From positions 1-64,000 of the forward strand of contig JANQKQ010000009.1 of the NCBI GenBank assembly GCA_028281105.1: a DNA stretch of 64,000 nt, read 5' to 3'. Under the pieces are notes generated by a model. That model ran no database searches, was not told the DNA's origin, and saw only the letters and a list, made by a program, of their open reading frames with translations. This document shows, one piece after another, positions 46,860 to 57,293 of this stretch. The translations under genes and the position numbers were made by a program. The DNA comes from Rhizobiaceae bacterium (lineage in GTDB: Bacteria > Pseudomonadota > Alphaproteobacteria > Rhizobiales > Rhizobiaceae). How positions within the stretch are numbered: the stretch's first letter is position 1; each line of letters opens with the position of its first letter.

Positions 46860-48103
46860 CAGGTAAAGAAGGCGCGGGCCTTCTCCAACGCATCGGCCAG
46901 CGCGTCGATCTCGGCCTTCGTGTTGTATAGCGCAAAACTAGCCCGGCAGGTCGATGTAACGCCGAACCGCGTCAGCAGCGGTTGGGCGCAGTGGGTCCCC
47001 GCACGCACCGCCACGCCTTCGCGGTCGATCACCATCGATACGTCATGGGCGTGAATGCCCTCCAGTTCGAAGGCAAAGATGGCGCCTTTGTCCGGCTGGT
47101 TGCCGAACACCCGCAGCGAGTTGATCGTCGACAAGCGCTCATGGGCATAGTCGCGCAGGCCGTTCTCGTGGGCGGTGATCGCCTCATGGCCGATCGAGCG
47201 CACATATTCGATCGCCGCGCCCAGCCCGATCGCCTGGACGATCGGCGGCGTGCCGGCCTCGAACCGGTGCGGCGGGTCGGCATAGGTGATCTCGTCCTCG
47301 AACACGTCGAGGATCATCTCGCCGCCGCCGTTGAACGGACGCATGCGGCGCAGGAACTCGCCCTTGCCGTACAGCACGCCGATGCCGGACGGGCCGTACA
47401 GCTTGTGGCCGGTGAACGCGTAGAAATCGACGTCGGCGGTCCGCACGTCCACCGGCAGATGCACCGCGCCCTGGCTGCCGTCGACCATCACCGGGATATC
47501 GCGGGCATGCGCGATCTTCGCCACCTGATCGATCGGCACAACCGTGCCCAGCACATTCGACATGTGGGTGATCGCCACCAGCCTGGTGCGATCGGTGATC
47601 GCGGAAGCGAACCTGTCGATATCGAAGCCGCCATCGTCGTCCACCGGCACCCAAACCAGCTTCACCCCGAGCCGCTCGCGCAGGAAGTGCCAGGGCACGA
47701 TGTTGGAGTGATGCTCCATCTGGGACAGGATGATCTCATCGCCCTCGCCCAGTTCCTGCATGGCGTAGCCGTAGGCGACCAGGTTGATCGCCTCGGTGGC
47801 GCCCTTGGTGAAGATGATCTCGTCCGTCGACGACGCATTCAGGAAGCCGCGCACGATCTCGCGGGCGTTCTCATAGGCGTCCGTGGCCGCGTTCGACAGA
47901 AAGTGCAAGCCACGATGCACGTTGGCGTACTGGTTCTCATAGGCGCCGCAGACCGCGTCGATCACCGCGCGCGGCTTTTGCGCCGAGGCAGCGTTGTCGA
48001 GATAGACAAGCGGCTTGTCGTGCACCCGGCGCGACAGGATCGGAAAATCCTTGCGAATCGCCTCCACGTCATATGGGGGCGCCTTGGTTGCCGTGTCAGC
48101 CAT
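46859..48103 (-). CDS. sufS: Cysteine desulfurase, SufS type
   Basis: 414 residues, a class V aminotransferase fold of group II. PLP lysine lies in FTGHKLYGPSG, the PLP histidine in THMSNVLG, and the persulfide cysteine in RAGTHCAQP. It releases sulfur from cysteine for assembly on SufBCD. Start ATG 48103 overlaps the end of sufD by 8 bp. With the second, group I desulfurase at 52147 the operon holds two cysteine desulfurases; SufE is not in the window. Confidence 0.95.
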   Translation of the reverse strand: MADTATKAPPYDVEAIRKDFPILSRRVHDKPLVYLDNAASAQKPRAVIDAVCGAYENQYANVHRGLHFLSNAATDAYENAREIVRGFLNASSTDEIIFTKGATEAINLVAYGYAMQELGEGDEIILSQMEHHSNIVPWHFLRERLGVKLVWVPVDDDGGFDIDRFASAITDRTRLVAITHMSNVLGTVVPIDQVAKIAHARDIPVMVDGSQGAVHLPVDVRTADVDFYAFTGHKLYGPSGIGVLYGKGEFLRRMRPFNGGGEMILDVFEDEITYADPPHRFEAGTPPIVQAIGLGAAIEYVRSIGHEAITAHENGLRDYAHERLSTINSLRVFGNQPDKGAIFAFELEGIHAHDVSMVIDREGVAVRAGTHCAQPLLTRFGVTSTCRASFALYNTKAEIDALADALEKARAFFT

Positions 48104-49331
48104 TTTCGTCCAGCCAATCCTCGATGCGGTCGTTGAGCGCATCGGCAATCGCTTCGTTTTCGAGTTCTTCGAAGATCGACTCCACGAACGCCTTGACCAG
48201 CAGGTCGCGCGCTTCCTTTTCGCCGATGCCGCGCGCGCGCAGATAGAAAAGATGATCTTCGTCGATGTCGGTCACGGTGGCACCGTGGCCGCACTGCACG
48301 TCGTCGGCGAAGATCTCCAGTTCCGGCTTGGCCGAGAACTCGGCCGCGTCCGACAGCAGCAGCGAGTTGCAGGCCATCTTCGCGTCGGTCTTCTGCGCCA
48401 GCTGCGCCACGTTGATCTGTCCCTGGAACACGCCGCTGCCGGACCCCTGGACCACGTTGCGGAAAATCTCGGTGGAGACCGTATCGCGCGCGTGATGGGC
48501 CAGCACGGTGGTCACATCCACGTGCGATTCATCGCCCACCAGATTGACGCCGCGGATTTTCAGTTCGCTCAACGGCCCGGTGCTATCGACGCTGATTTCC
48601 TGGCGCACCAGCGACCCGCCGCGATTGAGAAGCATGATGGTCAGCTTGGCGCGCGCGGCCAAGGTGATGTTGAGTTGCGCCAGATGGGTGGCCTGATCGC
48701 CATGTTCCTGGACGATCACCCAGTTCGCCTCTGCGCCTTCGGCGACGTTGAGATCGGTCACCATATTGGCGTGCAGCGCCACGCCGTCGCCACTGACGTG
48801 ACGCTCGACCAGGGTCACCCGCGCACCGGCGCCGATCGTGACCCGGTGCCGGGTGACCGCCGACGCCGGCTCATCGCCGACGCACACGATGCCGATCGGC
48901 GTCTCGATATTCGCATTTTCCTTGATGGCCAGGCTGAGGCCGCCGCCGGCCAAGGCCGCGTTGATCGCGCCGATCGCATCATCGTGCCGCAGTTCGTCGG
49001 CGTCGACCGGCGGCACGCCGTCGGCGACCATCGCACACGGCGGCAGCGGATCGGTCAGTTCGCTCGCATAGTGGCCGTTGATAAAGGGCAGCCGGGTTGC
49101 ATCGAACAGCCGCGGCACCCGGTCCAGGCTCGCTTTCGCCGCCTCCGGCTTGTCGGCCGGCGGCGGAAAGTCGGGCATGCGCGAGCGCAGGTCGGTATAG
49201 TGCCACGCCTCGACCCGCCGGGTCGGCAGGCCGCGCTCCTTCAGCCAATCGAGTGCGGGACCGCGACCGGCGGTCTCGCCGGCATCGATCAGCGCACGTT
49301 CGGCTTGCGTATGTTTGATCTGTACGTTCAT
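48096..49331 (-). CDS. sufD: Fe-S cluster assembly protein SufD
   Basis: 411 residues. It shows the SufBD beta-helix repeats (for example GAEANWVIVQEHGDQATHLAQ-type strands) and the C-terminal block ADDVQCGHGATVTDIDEDHLFYLRARGI, whose conserved His is used for the cluster or iron. It partners SufB and SufC in the scaffold complex. It is 11 bp downstream of sufC and overlaps sufS. Confidence 0.93.
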   Translation of the reverse strand: MNVQIKHTQAERALIDAGETAGRGPALDWLKERGLPTRRVEAWHYTDLRSRMPDFPPPADKPEAAKASLDRVPRLFDATRLPFINGHYASELTDPLPPCAMVADGVPPVDADELRHDDAIGAINAALAGGGLSLAIKENANIETPIGIVCVGDEPASAVTRHRVTIGAGARVTLVERHVSGDGVALHANMVTDLNVAEGAEANWVIVQEHGDQATHLAQLNITLAARAKLTIMLLNRGGSLVRQEISVDSTGPLSELKIRGVNLVGDESHVDVTTVLAHHARDTVSTEIFRNVVQGSGSGVFQGQINVAQLAQKTDAKMACNSLLLSDAAEFSAKPELEIFADDVQCGHGATVTDIDEDHLFYLRARGIGEKEARDLLVKAFVESIFEELENEAIADALNDRIEDWLDENG

Positions 49332-49342
49332 CTTCGGCCCGA

Positions 49343-50098
49343 TCAGGCTGCCGACGCAATCACGTCGGCATAGCCGTTTTCTTCCAAATGCAGCGCCAGT
49401 TCCTTGCCGCCGGAGCGGATGATACGGCCCTCGTGCAGTACGTGCACGGTGTCCGGCACGATGTGTTCGAGCAGCCGCTGATAGTGGGTGATCACCAGGA
49501 AACCGCGATCCGCCGAGCGCAGCCCGTTGACCCCGTCGGCGACGATCTGCAGCGCGTCGATGTCGAGGCCGGAATCGGTCTCGTCCAGCACGCAGAAGCG
49601 CGGCTCGAACAGCACCATCTGCAGGATCTCCGCCCGCTTCTTCTCGCCGCCGGAAAAGCCCACATTGAGCGGACGCTTCAACATGTCCATCGAGATGTTG
49701 AGCTTGCCGGCCGCCTCGCGCACCTGGCGAATGAAATCGGGCGTGTTGAGATCATCGCCACCGCGCGCGCGCCGCTGCGCGTTGAGCGCGGTCTTCAGGA
49801 AGTTCATCGTCGCCACGCCGGGGATTTCCAGCGGATACTGGAAGGCCAGGAACAGCCCCGCCACGGCGCGCTCGTCCGGCTCCATCTCCAGCAGGTTCTC
49901 GCCATCGAACAGCACTTCGCCCTCGACGACTTCATAGTCATCACGCCCGGCGAGCACATAGGACAACGTAGATTTGCCCGACCCGTTCGGCCCCATGATC
50001 GCGGCCACTTCGCCGGGTTTGACGGTCAGATCGAGCCCGCGCAGGATTTCCGCGTCCTCATCGGCGACCTTCACGTGTAGGTTCTTGATTTCAAGCAT
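49343..50098 (-). CDS. sufC: Fe-S assembly ATPase SufC
   Basis: 251 residues, a soluble ABC ATPase. Motifs: GPNGSGKST (Walker A), GFSGGEKKRAEILQM (signature), CVLDETDSGLDIDAL (Walker B with the Glu-Thr-Asp variant typical of SufC) and a switch His in LVITHYQRLL. Its ATP hydrolysis rearranges SufBD during cluster assembly. It follows the cupin gene by 35 bp. Confidence 0.95.
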   Translation of the reverse strand: MLEIKNLHVKVADEDAEILRGLDLTVKPGEVAAIMGPNGSGKSTLSYVLAGRDDYEVVEGEVLFDGENLLEMEPDERAVAGLFLAFQYPLEIPGVATMNFLKTALNAQRRARGGDDLNTPDFIRQVREAAGKLNISMDMLKRPLNVGFSGGEKKRAEILQMVLFEPRFCVLDETDSGLDIDALQIVADGVNGLRSADRGFLVITHYQRLLEHIVPDTVHVLHEGRIIRSGGKELALHLEENGYADVIASAA

Positions 50099-50133
50099 GA
50101 ATTTCTCTTGTTGTGTCAGCAGGACAGCCGGGC

Positions 50134-50630
50134 TCAGCCCTCGCCGTCCCAGTAATCGAGGCTGTCGGCCGCGCGGCCGACGTGACGCACGCCACCGCCG
50201 CCCGGATTGCTCCAGTCGAACCGCGACAGCGTGGCGAACTTGTTCGAGTCGGGATATTCGACCACCTCCGTATCCGCCATCGTCGAGATGCCCAGATATT
50301 TCAGCGTCGATTTTCCGGTGTTGATGATCTGGTGCGCGACCTCCGGTCCGCCAGCGGGCGCGGCCAGCACATCGTCCTTCTTGATCGGATAGCGTTCCTC
50401 GCCGAACCGATACTCGCCCTCGCCCTCCAACACGATGAACAGTTCGTGCATCTGGTGATGGACATGGTACGGGAAGGCGATCTTGCCCGGCTCCACCTCG
50501 TGCAGCATGCAGCCGAGCCCCTTCGAGCCGATCTGGGCAGCAAACGGGCCGATCCTGGCAGCGAACTTCTCGCCATGCCCGTTGTCGCGCAACTGCACGT
50601 CGGCCAGGTTGATGACGGGTTTTTCAGCCA

Positions 50631-50631
<1 letters not shown>
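50134..50631 (-). CDS. Cupin-domain protein inserted between sufB and sufC
   Basis: 165 residues. One cupin barrel with motif 1 (YHVHHQMHELFIVLEGEGEY: three or four histidines and a Glu as metal ligands) and motif 2 (AHQIINTGKSTLKYLGIS). The C-terminal 35 residues are Gly/Asp rich (NPGGGGVRHVGR). The start codon shares its A with the sufB stop (TAATG), so it is translated together with SufB. The role is unknown; a metal-binding cupin could store or sense iron, or act in sugar metabolism by chance insertion. Confidence 0.88.
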
Positions 50632-52103
<1,472 letters not shown>

Positions 52104-52146
52104 ATCGTCTCTCCATCCTATGCGGGTTCAAGGCCCGCTAGTTGGG

Positions 52147-53328
52147 TTATGTTCCAACGGCTCTTGTCGATTGATCCAGCCGTTGCACCAGTCGTCTCCA
52201 GGCATCGAGGAAATGCCCGGCGCATTCTTCGCCGCTTTCCGGCCCCAGACTGACGCGGATCGCGCAGCCGGCCAGTTCCTCATCCACGCCCATCGCGGCC
52301 AGCACATGCGAGGCATGCACCTTGCCCGACGAGCAGGCCGACCCCGAGGACACCGAAACGCCATCGAGATCGAGCGAGATCAGCGCGGTCTCCGCGGCGA
52401 TCCCGGGCACGGCGAAGCATGTGGTGTTGGCCAGACGCTCGCCCCCCGCCCCGAAAATCACGGGCGCGGCACTGCCCGCCTCCCGCGATATAGTGACGAG
52501 GCCCGCCTCTATCGAGTCCCGCAAGTTGCAAACTAAACTCATTCTATCAAGATTTCGAGCGAAAAGCGATGTCGCCGCGGCGAAACCTGCGATCGCGGCA
52601 ACATTTTCCGTTCCCGCGCGGTGAAAATTCTCCTGGCCGCCGCCGCGCATCAGCGGCTGCGGACGCAAGCTGTCGCGCGCCAGAACAAGCACCCCGGCGC
52701 CCTGCGGCCCGCCGATCTTGTGACTGGACGCAATCACCATATCCGCGCCGTCGATAATCGCCTCATGCGCAATACGGCCGAGCGCCTGCACCGCGTCAAC
52801 GACCAGGATCGCATCGTGGGCGCTTGTAATCCGCGCCACCTCTTCGATCGGCTGGATGACGCCGGTCTCGTTGTTGGCGGCCATCACCGCGACCATGGCC
52901 AGGCCAGCGTCGCGGTCGTGCGCGCTAAGGGCCGCATCCAACGCCTCAGAATCGATCACACCGCCTTCGGTGACCGCGACGGTCTCGATGCGATCCGAAG
53001 CAAACCGCCCACCCGCCAGCACACAGGGGTGCTCGACGGCACTGACATAAAGTCGGGAGATCGGTTCCTGCCGCCCGGCAATACTCAATGTTGGCGACAG
53101 CGCATGCGCGGCCGCCTCGGTGGCACCGCTGGTGAAGACAACGGCGGCAGGTTCTACCCCGAGCACGCCGGCCACCGTGCCACGCGCACCTTCGATCGCG
53201 GCGCGCAAGGCCCGCCCGTCGCCATGCACGGACGAAGCGTTTCCGGTGCGCTCAAGCACCGCCAGCATCGCTTCGCGCGCGGCGGCGCACAGCGGCGCGC
53301 TGGCATTGTGATCGAGATAGGTTCGCAT
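52147..53328 (-). CDS. Cysteine desulfurase, IscS/NifS type, first gene of the suf operon
   Basis: 393 residues of the group I (IscS/NifS) class. PLP histidine in VEHPCVLAG, Schiff-base lysine in SSHKIGGPQG, and the mobile persulfide cysteine in SSGSACSSGKVHASHVL. It provides sulfur for clusters or tRNA thiolation. Rhizobial suf operons carry such a second desulfurase ahead of sufB. The start ATG 53328 lies downstream of an Irr-box-like site. No rirA or iscR gene is visible in the window. Confidence 0.92.
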   Translation of the reverse strand: MRTYLDHNASAPLCAAAREAMLAVLERTGNASSVHGDGRALRAAIEGARGTVAGVLGVEPAAVVFTSGATEAAAHALSPTLSIAGRQEPISRLYVSAVEHPCVLAGGRFASDRIETVAVTEGGVIDSEALDAALSAHDRDAGLAMVAVMAANNETGVIQPIEEVARITSAHDAILVVDAVQALGRIAHEAIIDGADMVIASSHKIGGPQGAGVLVLARDSLRPQPLMRGGGQENFHRAGTENVAAIAGFAAATSLFARNLDRMSLVCNLRDSIEAGLVTISREAGSAAPVIFGAGGERLANTTCFAVPGIAAETALISLDLDGVSVSSGSACSSGKVHASHVLAAMGVDEELAGCAIRVSLGPESGEECAGHFLDAWRRLVQRLDQSTRAVGT

Positions 53329-53707
53329 CGCCCCTTGCCGCGCACTCCCGTTCCCGGCAGGCCCTATGGCCGCACCTTTGAATTCCTGTCAACCGAAAGC
53401 CGCGGCCCAGCTCTCATCACCACGGCTTGCCCGGTTGAACCCGAAGCGGATGCGCAATTTCCTTGAAATCGCAACGTTCAACCGTTTAAGAAGAACGCTC
53501 GAAACGCGCGCCGATCCGGCGGGCTGAGGCGCGGTTGCGCAATTCCCGCAGTTTTGAATAATTCTAAAGTACTTTAGGTAGCCAGGCATATCAGGTCAAG
53601 ACCGAACCCGCCCGCCGTCACCGGCAAATGCTCGCGCTTCAACGGCCGTGCTGGTTCCCTTCGCCCCATAATGCCGCGCCTGATGTAGGCAATCGACAGG
53701 AGAAAGC
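53329..53707. other. Divergent intergenic region between the suf operon and an alpha/beta hydrolase
   Basis: 379 bp without a gene. It holds the Irr-like site and the AT-rich patch 53550-53585; both promoters should lie here. AGGAG at 53698-53702 precedes the hydrolase start. Confidence 0.6.
53552..53568. promoter_or_regulatory. Irr (ICE) box-like palindrome upstream of the suf operon
   Basis: TTTTGAATAATTCTAAA is a 7-3-7 inverted repeat with one mismatch, close to the rhizobial ICE motif TTTAGAAnnnTTCTAAA as I recall it. It lies about 225 bp before the suf operon start and 140 bp before the divergent hydrolase gene. A perfect 14-bp palindrome CTAAAGTACTTTAG (53564-53577) overlaps its right end. 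Irr represses or activates iron genes in response to haem in Rhizobiales and suf operons are known targets; binding here is inferred. Confidence 0.5.
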
Positions 53708-54385
53708 ATGCCCGAGGTGATCTTCAACGGGCCCACCGGCCGGCTCGAAGGCCGCTACCAGCCCGCAGAGGACAAGAACGCGCCGATCGCGATGATCCTG
53801 CATCCCCATCCCAAGTTCGGCGGTACCATGAACAACCAGATCGTCTACGATCTGTTCTACATGTTCCAGGAACGCAAGTTCACTACGCTGAGGTTCAATT
53901 TCCGTGGCGTCGGTCGCAGCCAGGGCGAGTTCGACCACGGTCATGGTGAATTGTCGGACGCGGCCGCAGCGCTCGACTGGGTGCAGTCGCTGCACCCGGA
54001 TTCGCGCGGCTGCTGGGTGGCCGGCTTTTCATTCGGCGCCTGGATCGGCATGCAACTATTAATGCGCCGCCCCGAGATCGAAGGCTTCATGTCGATCGCT
54101 CCGCAGCCGAACATCTACGACTTCTCGTTTCTGGCCCCCTGCCCTTCTTCCGGGCTCATCATCCATGGCGACCGCGACAAGGTGACGTCGGTGGAGGATG
54201 TTCAGGGGCTGGTCGACAAGCTCAAGGCGCAGAAGGGGATCAAGATCACCCATCAGACCGTCGCCGGCGCGAACCACTTCTTCACCGACCAGATCGACGA
54301 ATTGATCGAGGCCTGCGGCACCTATCTGGACAAGCGTCTGGGCCTCATCGAAGGTGGTGTGGAAGAGACGATGCTGTTGCGGTAG
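53708..54385 (+). CDS. Alpha/beta hydrolase (COG2945-like)
   Basis: 225 residues. A serine hydrolase fold with HPHPKFGGTMNNQIV near 32-46, RFNFRGVGRSQG, the nucleophile elbow GFSFGAWIG, an Asp in IIHGDRDKVTS and the catalytic His in AGANHFFTD. This subgroup is annotated as CocE/NonD or COG2945 hydrolases with unknown substrates, probably short esters or lysophospholipids. A clear AGGAG lies upstream. It is a single gene, divergent from suf and convergent with the next hydrolase. Confidence 0.9.
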   Translation: MPEVIFNGPTGRLEGRYQPAEDKNAPIAMILHPHPKFGGTMNNQIVYDLFYMFQERKFTTLRFNFRGVGRSQGEFDHGHGELSDAAAALDWVQSLHPDSRGCWVAGFSFGAWIGMQLLMRRPEIEGFMSIAPQPNIYDFSFLAPCPSSGLIIHGDRDKVTSVEDVQGLVDKLKAQKGIKITHQTVAGANHFFTDQIDELIEACGTYLDKRLGLIEGGVEETMLLR

Positions 54386-54407
54386 AGCCGCCGGCTGCAC
54401 CGCTGCC

Positions 54408-55049
54408 CTATTCGGTAGATCCCGTCGCGATCAAATCCAGCCCGCCATTGCCGCTCGCCGGCTCGCTTGCAAAAGCGGCGGCGGTTCGCGCAGCACCGTC
54501 GATCGCCGCTTCGGCCAGCCAGATGGCGGAAATCAGCGCGTCGTGCACCCGGTCGGAATCGTCGATCGAGACATGGGTGACCCGGCGCACCCTTGTGTTG
54601 AGCACCAGATTCTGATGCGAACCGCGATGGCCCAGCCGACCGAAGCCCGGCTGCCCCGAATAATAATTCTCCGCCCATGAGGCGTTGGCCGGCGCCACCG
54701 CGCCGACGCCGGGAATGTCGATCAGCCCCAGAAAGGCGACGCGGATGCCCTTGGCCGCCAGCCGCTCGGTCAACCGCATGGCGGTTTTCGCGCCCATCGA
54801 GTGGCCGATCAGCGCCACTTCACGCTCGTTACGCCGCAAAATCTCGCGATAAGCCTGGTCCTCCTGCTCGAAGGGCCGGGTCTGGGCACGAATGCCGGAT
54901 GCGCGCAGCTTGTCCTCCAGGGCGTCCAGGCCGACCGAGAACGGCACCCCGACCAGACCGCGGAACAGATAGACATCGAGCGCAACGGCTGGCCCGGCCG
55001 CGGCAAGCAGAACGAGCGCAAGGCCCGTGCGAAGAAAATGGCGAAACAC
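54408..55049 (-). CDS. Secreted alpha/beta hydrolase-like protein
   Basis: 213 residues from GTG 55049. Signal peptide (about 1-23, ending AVA-LD). The fold includes LFRGLVG at strand one, the GHSMGAKTA nucleophile elbow and a likely Asp/His pair later (LIDIPGVG, RVTHVSIDDSD). I recognise the class but not a specific family; a periplasmic thioesterase or lipase is possible. The lid region is short and no lipobox is present. It stands alone between two intergenic gaps. Confidence 0.75.
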   Translation of the reverse strand: MFRHFLRTGLALVLLAAAGPAVALDVYLFRGLVGVPFSVGLDALEDKLRASGIRAQTRPFEQEDQAYREILRRNEREVALIGHSMGAKTAMRLTERLAAKGIRVAFLGLIDIPGVGAVAPANASWAENYYSGQPGFGRLGHRGSHQNLVLNTRVRRVTHVSIDDSDRVHDALISAIWLAEAAIDGAARTAAAFASEPASGNGGLDLIATGSTE

Positions 55050-55249
55050 GACAGCAAGTCCCCGTCTTCGGGACGGCGCCGGGTGAAAGCCGGACCGCGC
55101 GTCCCTTCAACACATGTAGTTATGGGACGCACTATTGCGATGCCGTGGTTAAATTAGCATTGGCCGATATGGTTAACCGCGCCCTTTTGCCGCGTAGTTA
55201 TTGTTGCTCAGTCGGCACCAGCCCGCGATAGCGGGATACAAGCTACAAT

Positions 55250-55585
55250 CTAATGCCGGTAGCTGTCGCGGGTGATGTAGGCGCCCTCCTGGGTGCGCTC
55301 GAACACCTCCTCGACCTGGGGGTGGCGCACCGGTTCGCCGGATTCGTCGATCAGCAGGTTCTGCTCCGAGACGTAGGCGATGTACTCGGTTTCTTCGTTC
55401 TCGGCGAACAGGTGATAGAACGGCTGGTCCTTGGACGGGCGCGCCTCCTCGGGGATCGACTCATACCATTCCTCGGTATTGTCGAACTCCGGGTCGACGT
55501 CGAACACGACGCCGCGAAACGGGTAGATGCGGTGGCGCACTACCTGCCCGATATGGAATTTCGCCTCTCTTATGATGCCATTCAC
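55250..55585 (-). CDS. hspQ: Heat shock protein HspQ
   Basis: 111 residues from GTG 55585, which has GGTGGAG nine bases upstream; longer frames lack a ribosome site. The YccV-like domain reads KFHIGQVVRHRIYPFRGVVFDVDPEF, WYESIPEEARPSKDQPFYHLF and YIAYVSEQNLL. HspQ binds hemimethylated DNA weakly and stimulates Lon proteolysis as an adaptor in enterobacteria. Alphaproteobacterial copies are common and of this length. Its upstream region extends into the repeat copy D. Confidence 0.9.
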   Translation of the reverse strand: MNGIIREAKFHIGQVVRHRIYPFRGVVFDVDPEFDNTEEWYESIPEEARPSKDQPFYHLFAENEETEYIAYVSEQNLLIDESGEPVRHPQVEEVFERTQEGAYITRDSYRH

Positions 55586-55770
55586 GTTGGCAACTCCACC
55601 TGCTCTGCGCCACACCGTTTCACAGGTCACGAAAGCACACCTGACCAGGTTGGGCAACTACACCGCCCACACACCGCCAGGTTGGGCCCGCGCCATCCTA
55701 CCACTGAAGAGAAGCCGCCAACAAGCGCCACCTGCGGGGGCGGTATTGGCAGGGCCGCTGCGGGACGGGC

Positions 55771-55875
55771 TAGAGCACATCCAGGATAAGTGGGCACCGG
55801 TTATCCGCCGAGGATGTGCGCAAAGCAAAGGCCTAGAGCCCGGTTTTGATTCAATCAAAACCGAACAGGCGCTAG
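55771..55875. repeat. 105-bp stop-codon repeat, copy D
   Basis: It begins TAGAGCACATCCAGGATAAG and ends CGAACAGGCGCTAG. In this copy the opposite end (minus strand TAGCGCCTGTTCGG) provides the stop of the sigma-operon membrane protein. It lies 186 bp upstream of hspQ. Confidence 0.9.
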
Positions 55876-56219
55876 GCGAACAGCATCCGGTAGAACACGA
55901 ACAGTCCGATCGCTCCCAGAGCAGACATTGCCGCGATGTTGTTGATTGGCGAGATCAGGAAGGCGAGCAGCAGATGGTCCACATTGACCAGCGGAATGAC
56001 GGTGGCATGGGTCATCAGCGCAACGATGTCCTGGACCGACGTGGCGAACAGCCACACACATGCGGCGGCCACCAGCGCGGCGCCGATCCATCCCCAAAAG
56101 GACCGACGGCCCGATCTGCCGACGCGGGACATCAGATCGGCCGAGAACGAACGGCCGTCCAGTTCCCGCTCGGCAGCTTCGAACAGGGAACGCAACATGG
56201 GATCGTGATGATCGTTCAT
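55872..56219 (-). CDS. Two-helix membrane protein downstream of an ECF sigma factor (anti-sigma candidate)
   Basis: 115 residues from ATG 56219, overlapping the sigma factor gene by 4 bp (ATGA). A cytoplasmic part of about 40 residues (MNDHHDPMLRSLFEAAEREL, then RSFSADLMSRVGRSGRRS) precedes two membrane helices (about 45-66 and 85-112). Position and layout suggest control of the sigma factor, but there is no HxxxCxxC zinc motif. The amino-terminal helix could still bind region 4. The TAG stop comes from repeat copy D. Confidence 0.7.
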   Translation of the reverse strand: MNDHHDPMLRSLFEAAERELDGRSFSADLMSRVGRSGRRSFWGWIGAALVAAACVWLFATSVQDIVALMTHATVIPLVNVDHLLLAFLISPINNIAAMSALGAIGLFVFYRMLFA

Positions 56220-56785
56220 CGCGGCTTCTCCGCAAGGTCGTCGTCCGCGTAAGCCGACAACAGGTTGCGCAGGGTTTCGCCGCCGCGCTTGATGTGTGAC
56301 TTGACGGTGCCCAGCGGCAGGCCGAGGGCTTGCGCGATTTCCCCGTGCGTCATGCCGGCATGGTAGGACAACACCACACACGAGCGCACAGGCGCGGCCA
56401 GCGTTGCCAGCGCGCTGCGCAGGTCCATCGCCACATCCCTCGTATCGCAGCTCGGCAGCCGGCTTTCGTCCAATTCCTGCATCTCCCGCAAGACGCGGGT
56501 TTTGCGCACATGCTGCAGCCACACATTGCTCGCCAGCCGGTTGAGCCAGGCCCCGAACCGGTCCGGTTCGCGCAGATGGCGGATTTTGCGCCATGCCTGC
56601 AGAAAGGCTTGCTGGGACAGATCGTCGACCAGGTCGATATCGCCGCTCAGATGCCGCATCAGATTGCGTATGCCCGACTGCCGGCGGCGCACCAGCTCCG
56701 CGAACGCGTCGCGGTCGCCGCTGCGCGCCAGGGCGACCACCAATGCCTCGGGGCCCTCGCGGTAATGGTCGGGGATGCGGGACAA
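56216..56785 (-). CDS. ECF-family RNA polymerase sigma factor
   Basis: 189 residues from a TTG start at 56785. Region 2 is GDRDAFAELVRRRQSGIRNLMRHL with DLVDDLSQQAFLQAWRKI (-10 contact area); region 4 is LATLAAPVRSCVVLSYHAGMTHGEIAQALGLPLGTVKSHI-like, with the helix-turn-helix TVKSHIKRG at the end. It redirects RNA polymerase to a stress regulon not identified here. It lies between a DUF6249-like gene (16 bp upstream) and the membrane protein it overlaps, so all three are one operon. Confidence 0.92.
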   Translation of the reverse strand: MSRIPDHYREGPEALVVALARSGDRDAFAELVRRRQSGIRNLMRHLSGDIDLVDDLSQQAFLQAWRKIRHLREPDRFGAWLNRLASNVWLQHVRKTRVLREMQELDESRLPSCDTRDVAMDLRSALATLAAPVRSCVVLSYHAGMTHGEIAQALGLPLGTVKSHIKRGGETLRNLLSAYADDDLAEKPR

Positions 56786-56801
56786 GGCCTTGCGTCTCGG
56801 A

Positions 56802-57212
56802 TCATTTCGATGTCGGGGACTGGTCGTCGCGGTACGACCCCTCGATCGCCCTCGCGGCCACCAACAGGCCGACGCCGATACACGCTGACAGCACGGCGAC
56901 GCCCGTCATGGGCATCAGCACCCATCCGGCCAGCAGGCTAAGGAGCCACCCCAGAACAAACAGTCCCGGAGCTGCGAACAGCACGATGATGCCGCCTGCC
57001 CGCATGTTGCGATCCAGACGTTTGTCCCCGCCCAGCAACCGGTTCAGCATCTGCTGGTCTATAGGCTGGCCGCTCTCCATCATACGGCGCAGGGTTTCAT
57101 GGCGAGCTTCCCGCCTGCGGATATCGTGCCATATGCCGAAACCGACAACGGCGGCGATAAAGCCCCAGAAGGCAAGAACCGCCATACCCGCTCCAATTCC
57201 CACTTGTTCCAT
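56802..57212 (-). CDS. DUF6249-type membrane protein
   Basis: 136 residues from ATG 57212, with AGGAGA upstream. There are three membrane segments (about 6-25, 73-95 and 99-118), and a soluble linker with DIRRREARHETLRRMMESGQPID, the most conserved part of DUF6249 proteins. These genes often sit beside ECF sigma factors; the role is unknown, perhaps as a partner of the sigma system. It is the first gene of the three-gene operon. Confidence 0.75.
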   Translation of the reverse strand: MEQVGIGAGMAVLAFWGFIAAVVGFGIWHDIRRREARHETLRRMMESGQPIDQQMLNRLLGGDKRLDRNMRAGGIIVLFAAPGLFVLGWLLSLLAGWVLMPMTGVAVLSACIGVGLLVAARAIEGSYRDDQSPTSK

Positions 57213-57293
57213 CTTTGTCTCCTGGCGCGTAATTCGCTGATACCCATTAAGATGCATCCGGAGGCGGTTTGGATGCACCCGGCCGTAAATAAA

